This document shows positions 36,505 to 47,483 of a stretch of DNA of 64,000 nucleotides, piece by piece. Within the stretch, counting starts at the first letter, position 1; the number at the start of each line of letters is the position of its first letter. The position numbers and the translations under genes are program-made. Source of the DNA: Trema orientale (lineage: Eukaryota > Streptophyta > Magnoliopsida > Rosales > Cannabaceae); assembly GCA_002914845.1 (NCBI GenBank), contig JXTC01000155.1, forward strand, positions 421,136 to 485,135, written 5' to 3'. The notes beneath the pieces are model-generated. The model worked only from the letters and a program-made list of their open reading frames with translations, searched no databases and was not told the DNA's origin.

Positions 36505-37660
36505 TTTCTATAAAAACTGGAAGAATGAGCTCAGTGAACACTTCAAACTCAATGGCGGGGACGAGAACAATCTTGACCTTCCCTGTGCTCGTCATTTTGT
36601 CCCTTCCGATATGACTCAGGAGGTTCGGAATGAGTGCGTGGATTATTTTAGCTCTAAAGAGTTCAGAGTGAGTATTTCATTTAATTACTCTTTTACTACA
36701 TTAATTTTATAACTATTACATTATTAACTAATGACTTGAAAATGACAAGCTCTGTCTAAGAGAAATATTGGTAATAGGGGACAGATGAAGTATGTCAGTA
36801 GACAGGGGCCTAAGTCCACTATCGCCAGTATATATGATATGGTAATTTTCTTATAACTTTTTTCTTACTTTTATATTTTTTTTATTGCTTTTGTTTATAT
36901 ACTTATCTAATTCAATATACAGGGGAATCCTGAGACGGGAGAGATGTAATCGATCATAGAGAACTACCGACAGAGGTATATAGATTCTGTGACTGGCATG
37001 TGGCCTTCTGAGAAGGTTAAGCAGAATTATGTGAGTAACTTATAAATTATTTGTATTCATTGATTGTCTCCTAATTTTATTTTTTTACTAACTTTTTCCC
37101 AACTATTTTTAGCATAAGATAGTTGAGATTCGCACGACTCAGTTGCAGTCTCAGGCATCTTTATCTGCCTCTAGTTCTTCGACACAGTCTACACCACCTC
37201 ATATTGATGAGACATTGATTGCTGATGAGGTGCTTGGTGTTAGGAGAGGGTATAGGAGACAAGTTGGTCCGAAGCTCAAGGGAGCTGCTAGCACTTCTTC
37301 TATAGTAGCTTATTCACCACGGGATCCTCCTATGCCCGACTTTGAGTTGCGAGACTTTTTCAGCCAGACACAGAGTTATTTGGCTGCTGCCCACCAGCGT
37401 GAAGCAGTTCTCCTAGCACAACGTGATGCTGAGAGGCAGTACTTTAACAAATAACTACATTACATGTCTAGCGCATAGGCAAGATTGGTTCCAGGATTCC
37501 ATATATCTATTTAACCATCTGTTGCTCCTGATATTCTTCTGATGCCTCCGCCACATATATTACCTCTGAAATTCTGATCTGAACCTCCTCCCCAACTTCG
37601 AACACTCAAGACAACACAGATCAGGATAAGACTGACTTGGATAGCTAGCTAGATAGCTAG
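36505..37660 (+). mobile_element. CACTA (En/Spm-type) gene fragment, Transposase_24-like
   Basis: Several exons can be followed. About 36505-36670 gives NWKNELSEHFKLNGGDENN with RHFVPSDMTQEVRNECVDYF; about 36750-36838 gives NRGQMKYVSRQGPKSTIASI; 36923-37032 gives NPETGEM followed by a stop, then IENYRQRYIDSVTGMWPSEK; 37113-37454 gives EIRTTQLQSQA, DETLIADEVLGVRRGYRRQ and a Gln/Ala-rich helical tail ending AERQYFNK. This order (WLCE-like helix, G-KS stretch, WxS/E..K, QS-rich, E.VLG.R.G) is that of the plant En/Spm-type second protein. One in-frame stop and the missing ends show it is not an intact element. It matches the minus-strand remnant at 16750-17000. Function in transposition is inferred from the family. 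Confidence 0.65.
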
Positions 37661-37844
37661 ATAGTTCAATTTTTTTTTTTTTGTTGAATACTTTTATTAA
37701 ATTTTTATTTTATGTTAATCTACGACAAATGTGTGGATTACAAGGGAGACTTGCTTACATCCTAAGGTTCATCTCAAACTTATCAGGTAGATATTAACCC
37801 TTCACAAGATTAATACAAAAGAATGTGCTATTTATTTAGGACAA

Positions 37845-40800
37845 GGCCTGTCATAACACTTTTGAGAGCATCAAGAAAAATTTATTACACCTACTGGTCT
37901 TAATGGCTCTTATCATGGGGAAACCCATAATATTGTATATTGTGGCACTGGAACGTTTATTAGGGGCATTGTTGGCTCAAAACAATGAAAATGAAAAAGA
38001 AACTGCTTTATACTACCTAAGCTAAATCTTGATAGGTGTGGAGCATAATTATCCTCCAATTAAAAAAGTATGTTTGGCCTTAATTTTCGTTGTTACAAAA
38101 TTATGTCATTATTTACTTGCGGATACAGTAACTCTGATATCAAGAGTCGATCCCTTAAGATACATACTATCAAAGCCAGTGTTATCTGGACGCCTAGCAA
38201 AGTGGTCCATGATTCTCTCCAAATTTAAGATCAATTTTGTTCCATAAAAAGCAGTAAAAGGACAAGCATTAGCCGATTTCCTGGTAGCACACCCAATCCT
38301 AGATAACATGGAGTTGCCCGAGGACCTTCCAGATAAAGAGGTATTCATAATTGAGACTGTACCTTGGCAACTCTATTTCGACGGTGTGGCTAGAAATCGT
38401 TATGCAAGGGCAGAAATTGTTTTCATCACCCCTTTGGGAGGGTTAATTCCTTACTCATTTTCTATTCTTTCCATATGTACTAACAATATCACAGAATATG
38501 AAGCATTGATTGTTAGTCTTGAGGTTACACTTGAAATATAAATACATTCTTTGAAAGTATTTGGTGATTCTCAGCTAATTGTCAAACAAATTAATGGAGA
38601 GTATGCAATCAAGGATGAAACTTTGGTTTCTTCCCACCAAATGGCCATACATTTGATGTCACAATTCCAAGAGATTGTATTAACCCATACTCTGAGGTCA
38701 GAAAATGACAAAGCCGATGCTCTCGCTAAATTTACGGCATCGCTAACTCTACCCAATGAAAGAGACATACAAATTACTATTGGAGAACGTCGATTGTTGC
38801 CCCTAGCAGTTGAAAGGATAGAAGAAGTGAACACTACAAATGTGGTTACCTTTTCTGAACATACAATAGAGCATGATTGGCGCTAACTAGTCATTGAATA
38901 TCTCCAGAAAGGAATATTGCCAATGGGTCTCAAAGGAAGAGTAGATGCGAAAAGAAGAGCTCTTCGATTCGTCTACTTAAATGATGTCTTACATAAGCAT
39001 TCCTTTGATGGAATATTGTTGAGATATCTCTCGAAAGAAGAAGCATCTCATGCTCTTTAGGAAACTCATGCTGGTACATATGGCACTGAATAAGCTGGCC
39101 CAAAACTTGTAGCATAATTAAAGTGATTAGGTTATTATTGGCCTACCATGGTACAAGATTCAATCAATTTTGCCAAATATTGCAAGTTATGCCAACTACA
39201 CGGAGACTTTATCCACCAACCCCCACAGCCACTTCATCCTTCTGTCCTATCATGGCCTTTTGAAACATGGGGATCGGATGTCATAGGTCTATTCACACCT
39301 TCATCCACCAAAGCCTATAAATACATCCTGGCTGGAATAAATTATTTCTCCAAGTGGGCTAAAGCTGTACCACTAAAAGAAGTCTGGGCAAACTATGTCT
39401 CAAATTTTATAAGGACTCAAATAATTTATCGTTATAGAGTCCCATCCAAGATCATTTTCGACAATGCTCTTTACTTCCAATGTAAGACGCTTGTTAAATT
39501 GATGAAAAAATTTAAGTTCCAGCATGGATTCTCAACAATTTATAATCCATCGTCAAATAGTCAAGTAGAAGCATTCAACAAAGTTTTATGCAAAATCCTA
39601 AAAAAGATGGTGACAAAGAACAAAAGGGATTGGCGTGAATATTTCCCAGAAGCTCTTTGGGCTTATAAAACTACAGTATGGACTTCAACAAGTTATATAC
39701 CCTATAGTTTGGTCTTCATATCTAAAGCAATATTTCTTTTAGAGATGCAAATACCTTCTCTGAGAATTGCCAACCAAATAATGGCGTCAGATGAGAATGT
39801 ACAAGTACGACTTACTGAGCTCGAAGCATTAGATGAGAAAAGGCTCCCGGTCCAACAGAGGCTAGAAATTTACCAAGCTCAAGTAATTGGGGCCTTCAAT
39901 AAAAAGGTTAAATTTCGTTCTTTTTCAGTTGGTGATTTGGTCTTAACAGTAAAACGACCAATCGTCATAACTAGAAGGATGCAAGGCAAATTTGAATCTA
40001 AATGGGAATGACCATATGTCATCACCAAAGTCTAGGCAAAAGAGGCATATGAACTTTCTGATTCAGAGGGTCGATGCATGTACTCTTGTGTTAATGGGAA
40101 GTTTGTCAAAAAGTTTTATACCTAAAAGGAGAAAGTTACTTTCCATTGTGTAATCCTTAAAAAAAAAAAAAGTGTAGAATGAACTGGAATGGCTTGATCC
40201 CACATCGGGTACATAGGCAGTCTATCAAAAATTCTAGACACAGCCACAAAATCAAAACTCAGAATATTTTCCCAAAAAAAATAATAAGAAGAAAGGTAAA
40301 AGCTTCTATAATATATCTTATTCCAAAAGTAAGCACAATAGCAAAAAAAAAAAAAAAAGTGCATAGCAAAGATGATTTCCTAAAACAAAAGGGAAATGAA
40401 AGATTACAAATGTTATCAATCTTTCTTAAAAAAGTCGGTCAACAAAGCATTGAATTTCTGAAGTTCTTCATCTTGAGATTTGATTTCAGCCTTGGCTCCT
40501 TCAACCCCATAGAACTTCTCCACTTGCACTTTTTTGATACTCCTTCAAAGAATTCTCGAGACGAGAAACATTCTCTTTTGCAGACTTCTTCTCAGCTTCA
40601 AAATCACGATGTATTTGAGAGATCCATAGACAAGGTGTTCGTAGCAGCAATATGTTCTTCAATATGCTGGATTACTATTGAATCAAGGGATGATCCAAGT
40701 TTGTATCATTTTCAGCCAATGAAGTAGCAATCACAGACTTTTTTGCGGCTTCCAATATGCAATTAACATGTGATGCAAACTAAGAAAACTCTGATTTGTC

Positions 40801-43800
40801 AAACTGCTAACTGCTAAAAATGCAATTTATCAAGTTGAGATAGGTAGTCACTTCTAATTGACAATCCAAGATATTCTTAAGCGACCTTGAAGAACATAAT
40901 AGGTGAAAAACTTTCTCCATCATGTCAATGATATATCATTTAGAGATGCTATCTAAATCTACATTAATAATCGAAGGAAAAGACATCTCCGGGACTGATT
41001 TTGGTAAAATGTTATCTTCTTAGAGTAAAGTGTTATCACAAAGTCCACTGATATTTTGATTCCCAAACCCATCATAATCAAGTAACTCTTCATCTCCCAC
41101 ATTGGAAATTAGGGGAACTCTTGCATTATGATAAATCTCCATTGGTATAACTCTAGAATCTTGGGTAGGTTGGATAACTGCTTTACTGATATCATTGGAC
41201 TCAAAAGACTCCACACGTCTCCTCTTATAATCCACTTCAGAGGTACTATCACTATCCGATCCAATATTCACATAATTACCACCAACAACTTCATTGATAT
41301 GAGGAGTACATTTATCAAAAACATCATCAAGAGTAGAATAAATATGGTGAATGTCCTTGATCACGTATTTTGGCTCTTCCTCTTTATAAGACTGCTTCAT
41401 CAATTCTAAATGAATACTCTTAACAGATTTTCCCAAGTATGGAGTACAAGTCTTCACTCACCAGTGACTATACCACTATGTACACTGGCCCATGCGAGCC
41501 ATTCTTGGTATGTGAAAACGAATGCTTATATTCCTTTTTAGAATTAAAGCCTAGGCTTTAGCAACATCGTTTATCCCACAGTTTACTCTTCACAAAAAAT
41601 TAAAGTCAAGCTTTCTCGAGGCCACACTTTGATTAAAACCAAATTGGCGAGCAAATCTATGGAGATAATAAGGTTTAACAAATAAGTCCTTTGTAATTCT
41701 CACTGGTAATATAGAAGTGCACATACAGACTAGCAATTCAAATCTCTCATCCGAAAGGTCACCGTTGTCTAGAAAATCATAGTCTTCTTATGTAGGGAAA
41801 GAGTATGGTCGATGAATGACATAATCTTCTTCTCTAAAAATGTGCCTGGTTCCATTTAAACTTCTCTTTTCTATAAGAACACTGACATATTTACTCAAAA
41901 AGGGAGATTAATAGTAGAATCCCAACCATTATAAATCTCGCGAAAATACTTAGCTAACTAACCTATTACATAATATATACGCAAGAAACTTTGGTTGAAC
42001 TCCCTATTTTTGAGGGTGGGTAGCTGAAATACTCAAAGCGTGATAAATTTGACCTAAAAGTAGAAGTGTAAGTGAAACTTTGACCCTTTGTGCCATCAAA
42101 CTGGTCTTATCTCATACCCCTGATAAGCAAAAACAAAGCGGCTCAATCACAAAACTAAAAATACTATAAGAACATACTCCTTGGAGACATTTAAAGGAAG
42201 AAAACGAAACTTAGATTCCTTACGAATCTTCCTTAGAGGTTTTGAACCTCCCTTTAAACCTTCAAAAACTTTTGCCCTTTTGTAGAAATATTCAACCCAT
42301 TGTTCCCAAGAGACTTTTGTACAAGATGCATAATCACAAATCTGAGCATGAATCCTTAAAAGCTCCGCAGCAACAGGACAATGTAAAGCTCCATTTACCA
42401 ACTTCATATTTAAGGGAATGAATTCTTCATAACGATCCCCTAAAATAGGTAAAACTCTAATGACTTTCAAGTCATACAATGAAATTCCCATCTCACCACC
42501 ACTATGATAGAAAAAGGTTCCCAAAGTTCCGTAAATGCTCACCAGACATTATGATTCAACAGAAAAGGGTACCCTGAGACAGCTACTGTACCGTAAATTC
42601 ATGCGCTACTTAAAATAGAATGATTGTGGCATAAAATCAACTCAGTCCATTCTATAAGACAAGGAAGGAATTAAGCTCACCCTCGAAAGTTGAAATTAAC
42701 ATAAGGTTTCTTTTCCACTAAAATGTAGTAAAGTGCTGGGAAGAAATCACTGTTCACTTTATGAATGATATCGACATTTTTTTCATTACTAACCACTTTA
42801 AGAACCCTAACCTCGAAAGTTGGTTCAAAATATTGGGTGTGTGGAATAGTACTATTATCGTCCGAGGCATGATATCTCAAATCCCCAGAGTAAACATCTT
42901 TAATCTTGGACGGAGAAATAGATTCTGAAATTCTGTCATAATTTGGACTTCAGACAATGGCATAACACGTTGATATAGTGGACCAGTTTTGATTTTTTCC
43001 TATACTTGTTAGGTGCTCGCTAAAAACGAAGAGTCCAGTAAAGAGAAATGTGGAATTCCTGCAATCAAATAACATAAAAATAAAATGATATTTAATTCTC
43101 AAAATAAAACTCAAGCAGTGTACGTGCACATAAATGTTACGCACATGCTTGGGAGGGTAACTGTTGAAACAAAAAAAAAAAGTGAACAAAAGGAAACGTG
43201 GGGTATTGATAAGGTGTAAAAAAAATAATATAAATAAAAGATATTTACAAATATCCCACCTTTTGATAACTACCCATTACTCTTCTCTACTTTCTCTCAC
43301 AAAAAAGGGATCATGTTCCCTAATCAACAAAACACGTTAAAGTGCTTTTAAAAAAAGAAAAAAAGAAAAAGACTCTGAGGTTGGTCTATAAATAGAGACA
43401 CCTAAAACAGAAAAAGGCAATTTTTTTTAGCAGTACAAAAATACACGACAAAAAAAAAAGAGAAAAAGAAAGAGTGAAAATATAGAAACTCTTACAACAA
43501 ATACGTTCTGGAAAAATAAAAAAAAATAAAAAAAAAAAAAAGAAGTCCTTCAAAGTAAGTACGAACAGATTTTCTCCCTACATCACTTCATCTTACTCCT
43601 CTTTATATATTTCTCTTTGATTACCCTATAATCTAAGGTATAATATGGCCAATAAGTCGTCAATGAAGATCAAGTTATAATCAAGGTGAAATTATATTCA
43701 TTATGTGTTGATCTCTCCAAAAAATTAAAAATTTTAGATTTTGTTTTGGTTCCACCACTACCTAGGCTAACTATGCCAAAAAGAGATTTACGGTGAAGTA

Positions 43801-44150
43801 TGGCTAAAGGGAAACTAGAATTTTTGCCTTCTAAAAGTCGTTATGCTGCCAAAATTATTCCAGAAAATGTTTAAAACTCTAAATTTCGTTTTGGTTCACC
43901 ATAATCTAGGCTATTTAAGCCGAAAAGAGGTCTATGGTGAGGTATAGCCAAAGAGAAACTAGAATTTTACTTTCAGTGGATCATTATGCTACTGAAATTT
44001 CTTGAGAAGAAAAATTGGGTTTTAGTCTCAAGACTTAAAATCTTTTAAAATTTGGGATTTTACTAAATTTAAATCCCCTTGACTCTACCATAAATGAAGT
44101 TTAAAACGTAAGTGATTTCACGGCATTGATGGAAAAAGAAATCTATATAA
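37845..44150 (+). mobile_element. Ty3/Gypsy retrotransposon remnant, Tat lineage
   Basis: The 3' half of a pol region runs from about 37845 to 40124. In order are an RNase H part after the reverse transcriptase (about 37850-38250), a second, archaeal-type RNase H (about 38350-38830), and an integrase (about 38900-40010) with the chromatin-proximal end after it. Having two RNase H domains is the mark of the Tat lineage. Downstream is a spacer with GGCTTGATCCCACATCGGGT, then an antisense plant-mobile-domain-like gene (separate entry), then a possible 3' LTR start with a TATAAATAGAG promoter-like site near 43390. Gag, protease and most reverse transcriptase are absent. It is broken by several changes and looks old. 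The right boundary is a guess. Confidence 0.75.
41020..42900 (-). pseudogene. Antisense plant-mobile-domain-like gene carried by the Tat element
   Basis: On the strand opposite to pol, translation of 42147-42545 contains FYHSGGEMGISLYDLKVIRV and LPILGDRYEEFIP, the pattern of the plant mobile domain found in MAIN/MAIL1-like proteins and in many transposons (FHTPHGEMGISLLDL...LPI.G..Y.E.IP). Further on is a HRFARQFGFNQ-type segment (near 41620-41660), and 41020-41457 gives an acidic, Ser-rich C-terminal tail with a KRRR cluster. Position between pol and the probable 3' LTR, in reverse orientation, matches the antisense extra genes known from several Tat-type elements. It is part of the fossil element and is broken. 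Function of such transposon-borne copies is not settled. Confidence 0.6.
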
Positions 44151-44600
44151 ACAGCTGGTGAGTTTATCTTAATTCGTATTGATATGATGTGCACTTAAAA
44201 AGGAAAAAAAAAATCATGCTTATACAAAAGGATGACAAAGCCGTGAACATATCAAAAACTATAAACGAATTTGTGATTACAAGTATTATATATGTATAGA
44301 TATATATGTCACAACATACATATCCGTTTAAGATATTAGTGCCCATAAATTTAAGGCCCAATGGTGTCTTTTGAAGGTAGTCCAGGAAATTAGACAGGAT
44401 TTTTAAGGCTTTTACGGTTAAAAAAAAAAAAACAAATTACAAATATACGGTGCACTTAAATAATTCATTTACATACGGGATGCGGCTGTCATTTTTGCAA
44501 AAACAATGTGAAAAACACGGAATTAGTTATATATTAAAAAACTTGACATGTAAGCAATAAGATAAGTTAGTTTTGTAGTTTATCTTTGAGAATTCTTACT
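44151..44600. other. Non-coding DNA after the Tat remnant
   Basis: No gene is recognised. Confidence 0.4.
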
Positions 44601-44945
44601 CGTTCCTCCCTCCCTCTATATCAATGGTTCGAATCCCATCACCTTTATCTTTGTTTTCCTTCCATTTTCTTTTTCAAATTTTAGTTTTTTTATTTTTCGT
44701 TTTGTCCATTTCCCCTCTTCAACCTTGTTCTTCCATTTTTTTATGTTTAACTTTCTTTTCCTTTTTTTTTTTAGTTCTTTCTCCCGTTTCTTTTTTTTTT
44801 CTTTTTACTATATTTTGATTCTTTTTTCCTTTCATTTTTTTAGCAGTGACAACCTTTTTTTTTTTTCCTTGTTTTTTTCTTTTTTAGGATCAAAAGAGCT
44901 TTTTTTTTCAAACTTTTTAAGGACATGAAACTATACTTTTTCCTT
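44600..44945 (+). repeat. Long pyrimidine-rich (T-rich) tract
   Basis: About 345 bases are almost entirely C and T on the plus strand (TTTTTCTTTT-type runs). The two long overlapping frames through it encode only Phe/Leu/Ser strings and are not genes. Confidence 0.85.
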
Positions 44946-45039
44946 TAAGTTTTAAGAAATGGGGAAAATATCTTTTTCTTGTTGTTTAATCCTTCTTTTA
45001 TAATTTTTTTATTGGCTTTTTAGTTATTATTATAGAAAA

Positions 45040-46260
45040 TGAGAAGTCGTTAGATTATTGGTTACTGGTTTCTAATTACTAGTCTTGTAACTGTCAATTT
45101 ATAGTTTCTGGTTACCATTAGATAATATGGTTATTGGTTACTTTATTCATCAGTAACCAATCTAGTTACCGTTGTTAGTTACTAATTACGAGTTTCTAGT
45201 TACTAGTCTTGTAACTACCAAATTAGCCTCTAGTTTCTAATTTCTAGTTTTTAATTATTTGTTACTATTAAATAATTTGATTACTAGTTACTTTGTTCAT
45301 CAATAATCAATCTAGTTACCGTTGTTGGTTACTAGTTACTAGTTTTGTAATTGTCAAATTAGCCTCTAGTTTCTGGTTACTATTAAATAATTTGGTTACT
45401 AATTACTTTATTTATCAATAACCAATCTAGTTATCATTATTGGTTACTAGTTTCTTGTTACTAGTCTTGTAATTGCTATATTGGCCTATAGTTTACAGTT
45501 ATCATTAAATAATTTGGTTACTAGTTACTTTTTTCATCAGTAACCAATCTAGTTACTTTTATTGGTTACTAGTAACTGTCAAATTAGTTTCTAGTTTTTT
45601 GTTACCATTAAATAAATTGATTACCAGTTACTTTGTTCATCAATAACTAATCTAGTTACCATTATTGATTACTAGTTTCTTGTTACTAATCTTATAACTG
45701 CCAAATTAGCCTCTAGTTTCCAGTTTCTAGTTTCTGGTTACCATCAAATAATTTAGTTACTAGTTACTTTGTTCATCAAAAACCAATCTAGTTATCATTA
45801 TTGGTTTCTAGTTATTAGTCTTGTAATTGCCAAATTGGCCTCTAGTTTACAGTTAGCATTAAATAATTTGGTTACTAATTACTTTGTTCATCAGTAACTA
45901 ATTTAGTTACTTTTATTAGTTACTAGTAACTGCCCAATTAGTCTCTAGTTTCTTGTTACCATTAAATAAATTGATTACTAGTTACTTTGTTCATCAGTAA
46001 TTAATCTAATTACCGTTATTGGTTATTGGTTTCTTGTTACTAATCTTGTAACTGCCAAATTAGCCTTTAGTTTCTAATTTCTGGTTACCATTAAATAACT
46101 TGGTTACTAGTTACCTTGTTCATCAATAACCAATTTAGTTACTAATTACCGATTTGGTTACTAGTTTTCAAAGATATAACATGTTACAAAGATTTATAAC
46201 TAGTTACTAGTAATCAGGTTAATTACTACCAATATTTGTTACCAATTATCATAAACTAGT
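45040..46260 (+). repeat. Minisatellite, about nine units, (G/A)GTTACTAGT-rich
   Basis: A unit of about 100-150 bases recurs about nine times. The landmark TTACTTTGTTCATCA(G/A)TAACC falls near 45139, 45289, 45404, 45526, 45629, 45764, 45880, 45982 and 46111. Each unit also has CTAGTTACC(G/A)TT(G/A)TTGGTTACTAGT, CTTGTAACTG(C)CAAATTAGCCTCTAGTTT and TGGTTACCATTAAATAATTTGG. Units are uneven in length because short TCTAGTTT sub-repeats vary. No coding capacity. Confidence 0.92.
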
Positions 46261-47246
46261 TATTTTTCTTTCTCGAGCATAGTTTTACATCTTCAAGAAT
46301 AACTTCAATCCATAAAATAACCTAACAACATGAAACCATACGATAAGAGGAAAAATTAGTCAAAGTGACAATAAAAGTAATTTTGAAAGGAATATATCCA
46401 AATAATACGCTCAAATTGGTCAAGGAATTTGGTTGATCACACATTTAAGATCATTAACCGTTGGTGAAATAAGTGTGTTCAGTGAGATAACAGAAAAAAA
46501 AAAATCTTAAAATATCAAATACGATCAAAATATATGCATAGACAAAAGGAAAAAAGAAACACTAGTGGCAATCAAATATCGAGTCGATATGGTTCGGGTC
46601 CAGTCTGCCAACGAGCTTGAAGGACTCCGAAGCTTTTACAGCTCATCAGCTTTATCGTCGATATCCTCAGCTTGTCAGCCGCGTCAACCCAACTCATTGG
46701 ATTGAAAAGATAAAGCGAGAAAAAGAGAGGAAAAGGAAGCTGTGGTATTTCTACCGTATGAAAATATATTATAATAAGAGCACCGTATAATTGATATTAT
46801 TCTTTTATGTGCCGTGTATTCTCTAATTTCCACAATTAGACACAGCGGCCTAAAGTTTCATTTAAACAGTGGCCCAACAAGAATTTCCAAGAAACCCACA
46901 GGCCTATCAAAATTATCCAAAATACTAAAATCATTTCTTAAGGCCCAACATACCAGAACCCAAAATCATAGCATAAATATCTAGTACAACTTGGATTATG
47001 TATGTGCTTAAAACGTGAAATGATTAAATATAAATAACCAAAATATCTTATAAGTGGTGATTCAGGTCAATGAAATCATCTTTATTATTAATTGATGAAA
47101 TGTAACAAAAGAAAAGCAAGATCGGTACTTACCAAATATTGGAGTTATCAGTATCAAGCTATAAAGCTTGGCCCAAATTATATGCAAAGAAATACCTTTC
47201 TACTTACAAAAGAATACAAAGTGGATAAGAGAGATATATATATATA
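46261..47246. other. Non-coding DNA with possible LTR fragment
   Basis: No gene is seen. Around 46590-46690 GAGCTTGAAGGACTCCGAAG, CTCATCAGC and CTTGTCAGCC motifs recall LTR sequence of Tat-type elements, but this is a weak resemblance. Confidence 0.4.
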
Positions 47247-47483
47247 CACCAATCCAGAAGGTTTTTTTTTTTTTTTTTTTACGATAGGTATCATTTTGAC
47301 TTATGAAAATTTCTTATGTACATTTTTTAATAGTAAAAAGTAAGAGAGAGAAAAATAGCATTAATGATGCACGTCTTTTCATGCACCTTATTATAGCCGT
47401 TGGATCACTTTTAGATGATGATCTAACATCTAAAAAAAAATCTACAAATAGATTAAAAAAAAATACCTACTGAATTGGCAACC
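47247..47483 (+). mobile_element. (TA)n-inserted MITE, family M1
   Basis: The ends are CACCAATCCAGAAGGTTTT and, on the right, AAATACCTACTGAATTGGCAACC, imperfect inverted repeats. The core contains AATAGCATTAATGATGCACG and TCTTTTCATGCACC, then GCCGTTGGATCA and AGATGATGATCTAAC. (TA)n lies on both sides. Confidence 0.88.

Noticed and set aside
44622-44640. GGTTCGAATCC, a perfect polymerase III B box
   Set aside because: No matching A box at tRNA spacing and no cloverleaf could be drawn upstream, so neither a tRNA gene nor a SINE is supported.
44624-44928. Phe/Leu/Ser-rich frames that look like membrane segments
   Set aside because: They result from the polypyrimidine tract. No start context or conserved motif.
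45040-46260. Regularly spaced repeats as a CRISPR-like array
   Set aside because: This is plant nuclear DNA, the units are long, uneven and joined without unique spacers. It is a minisatellite.
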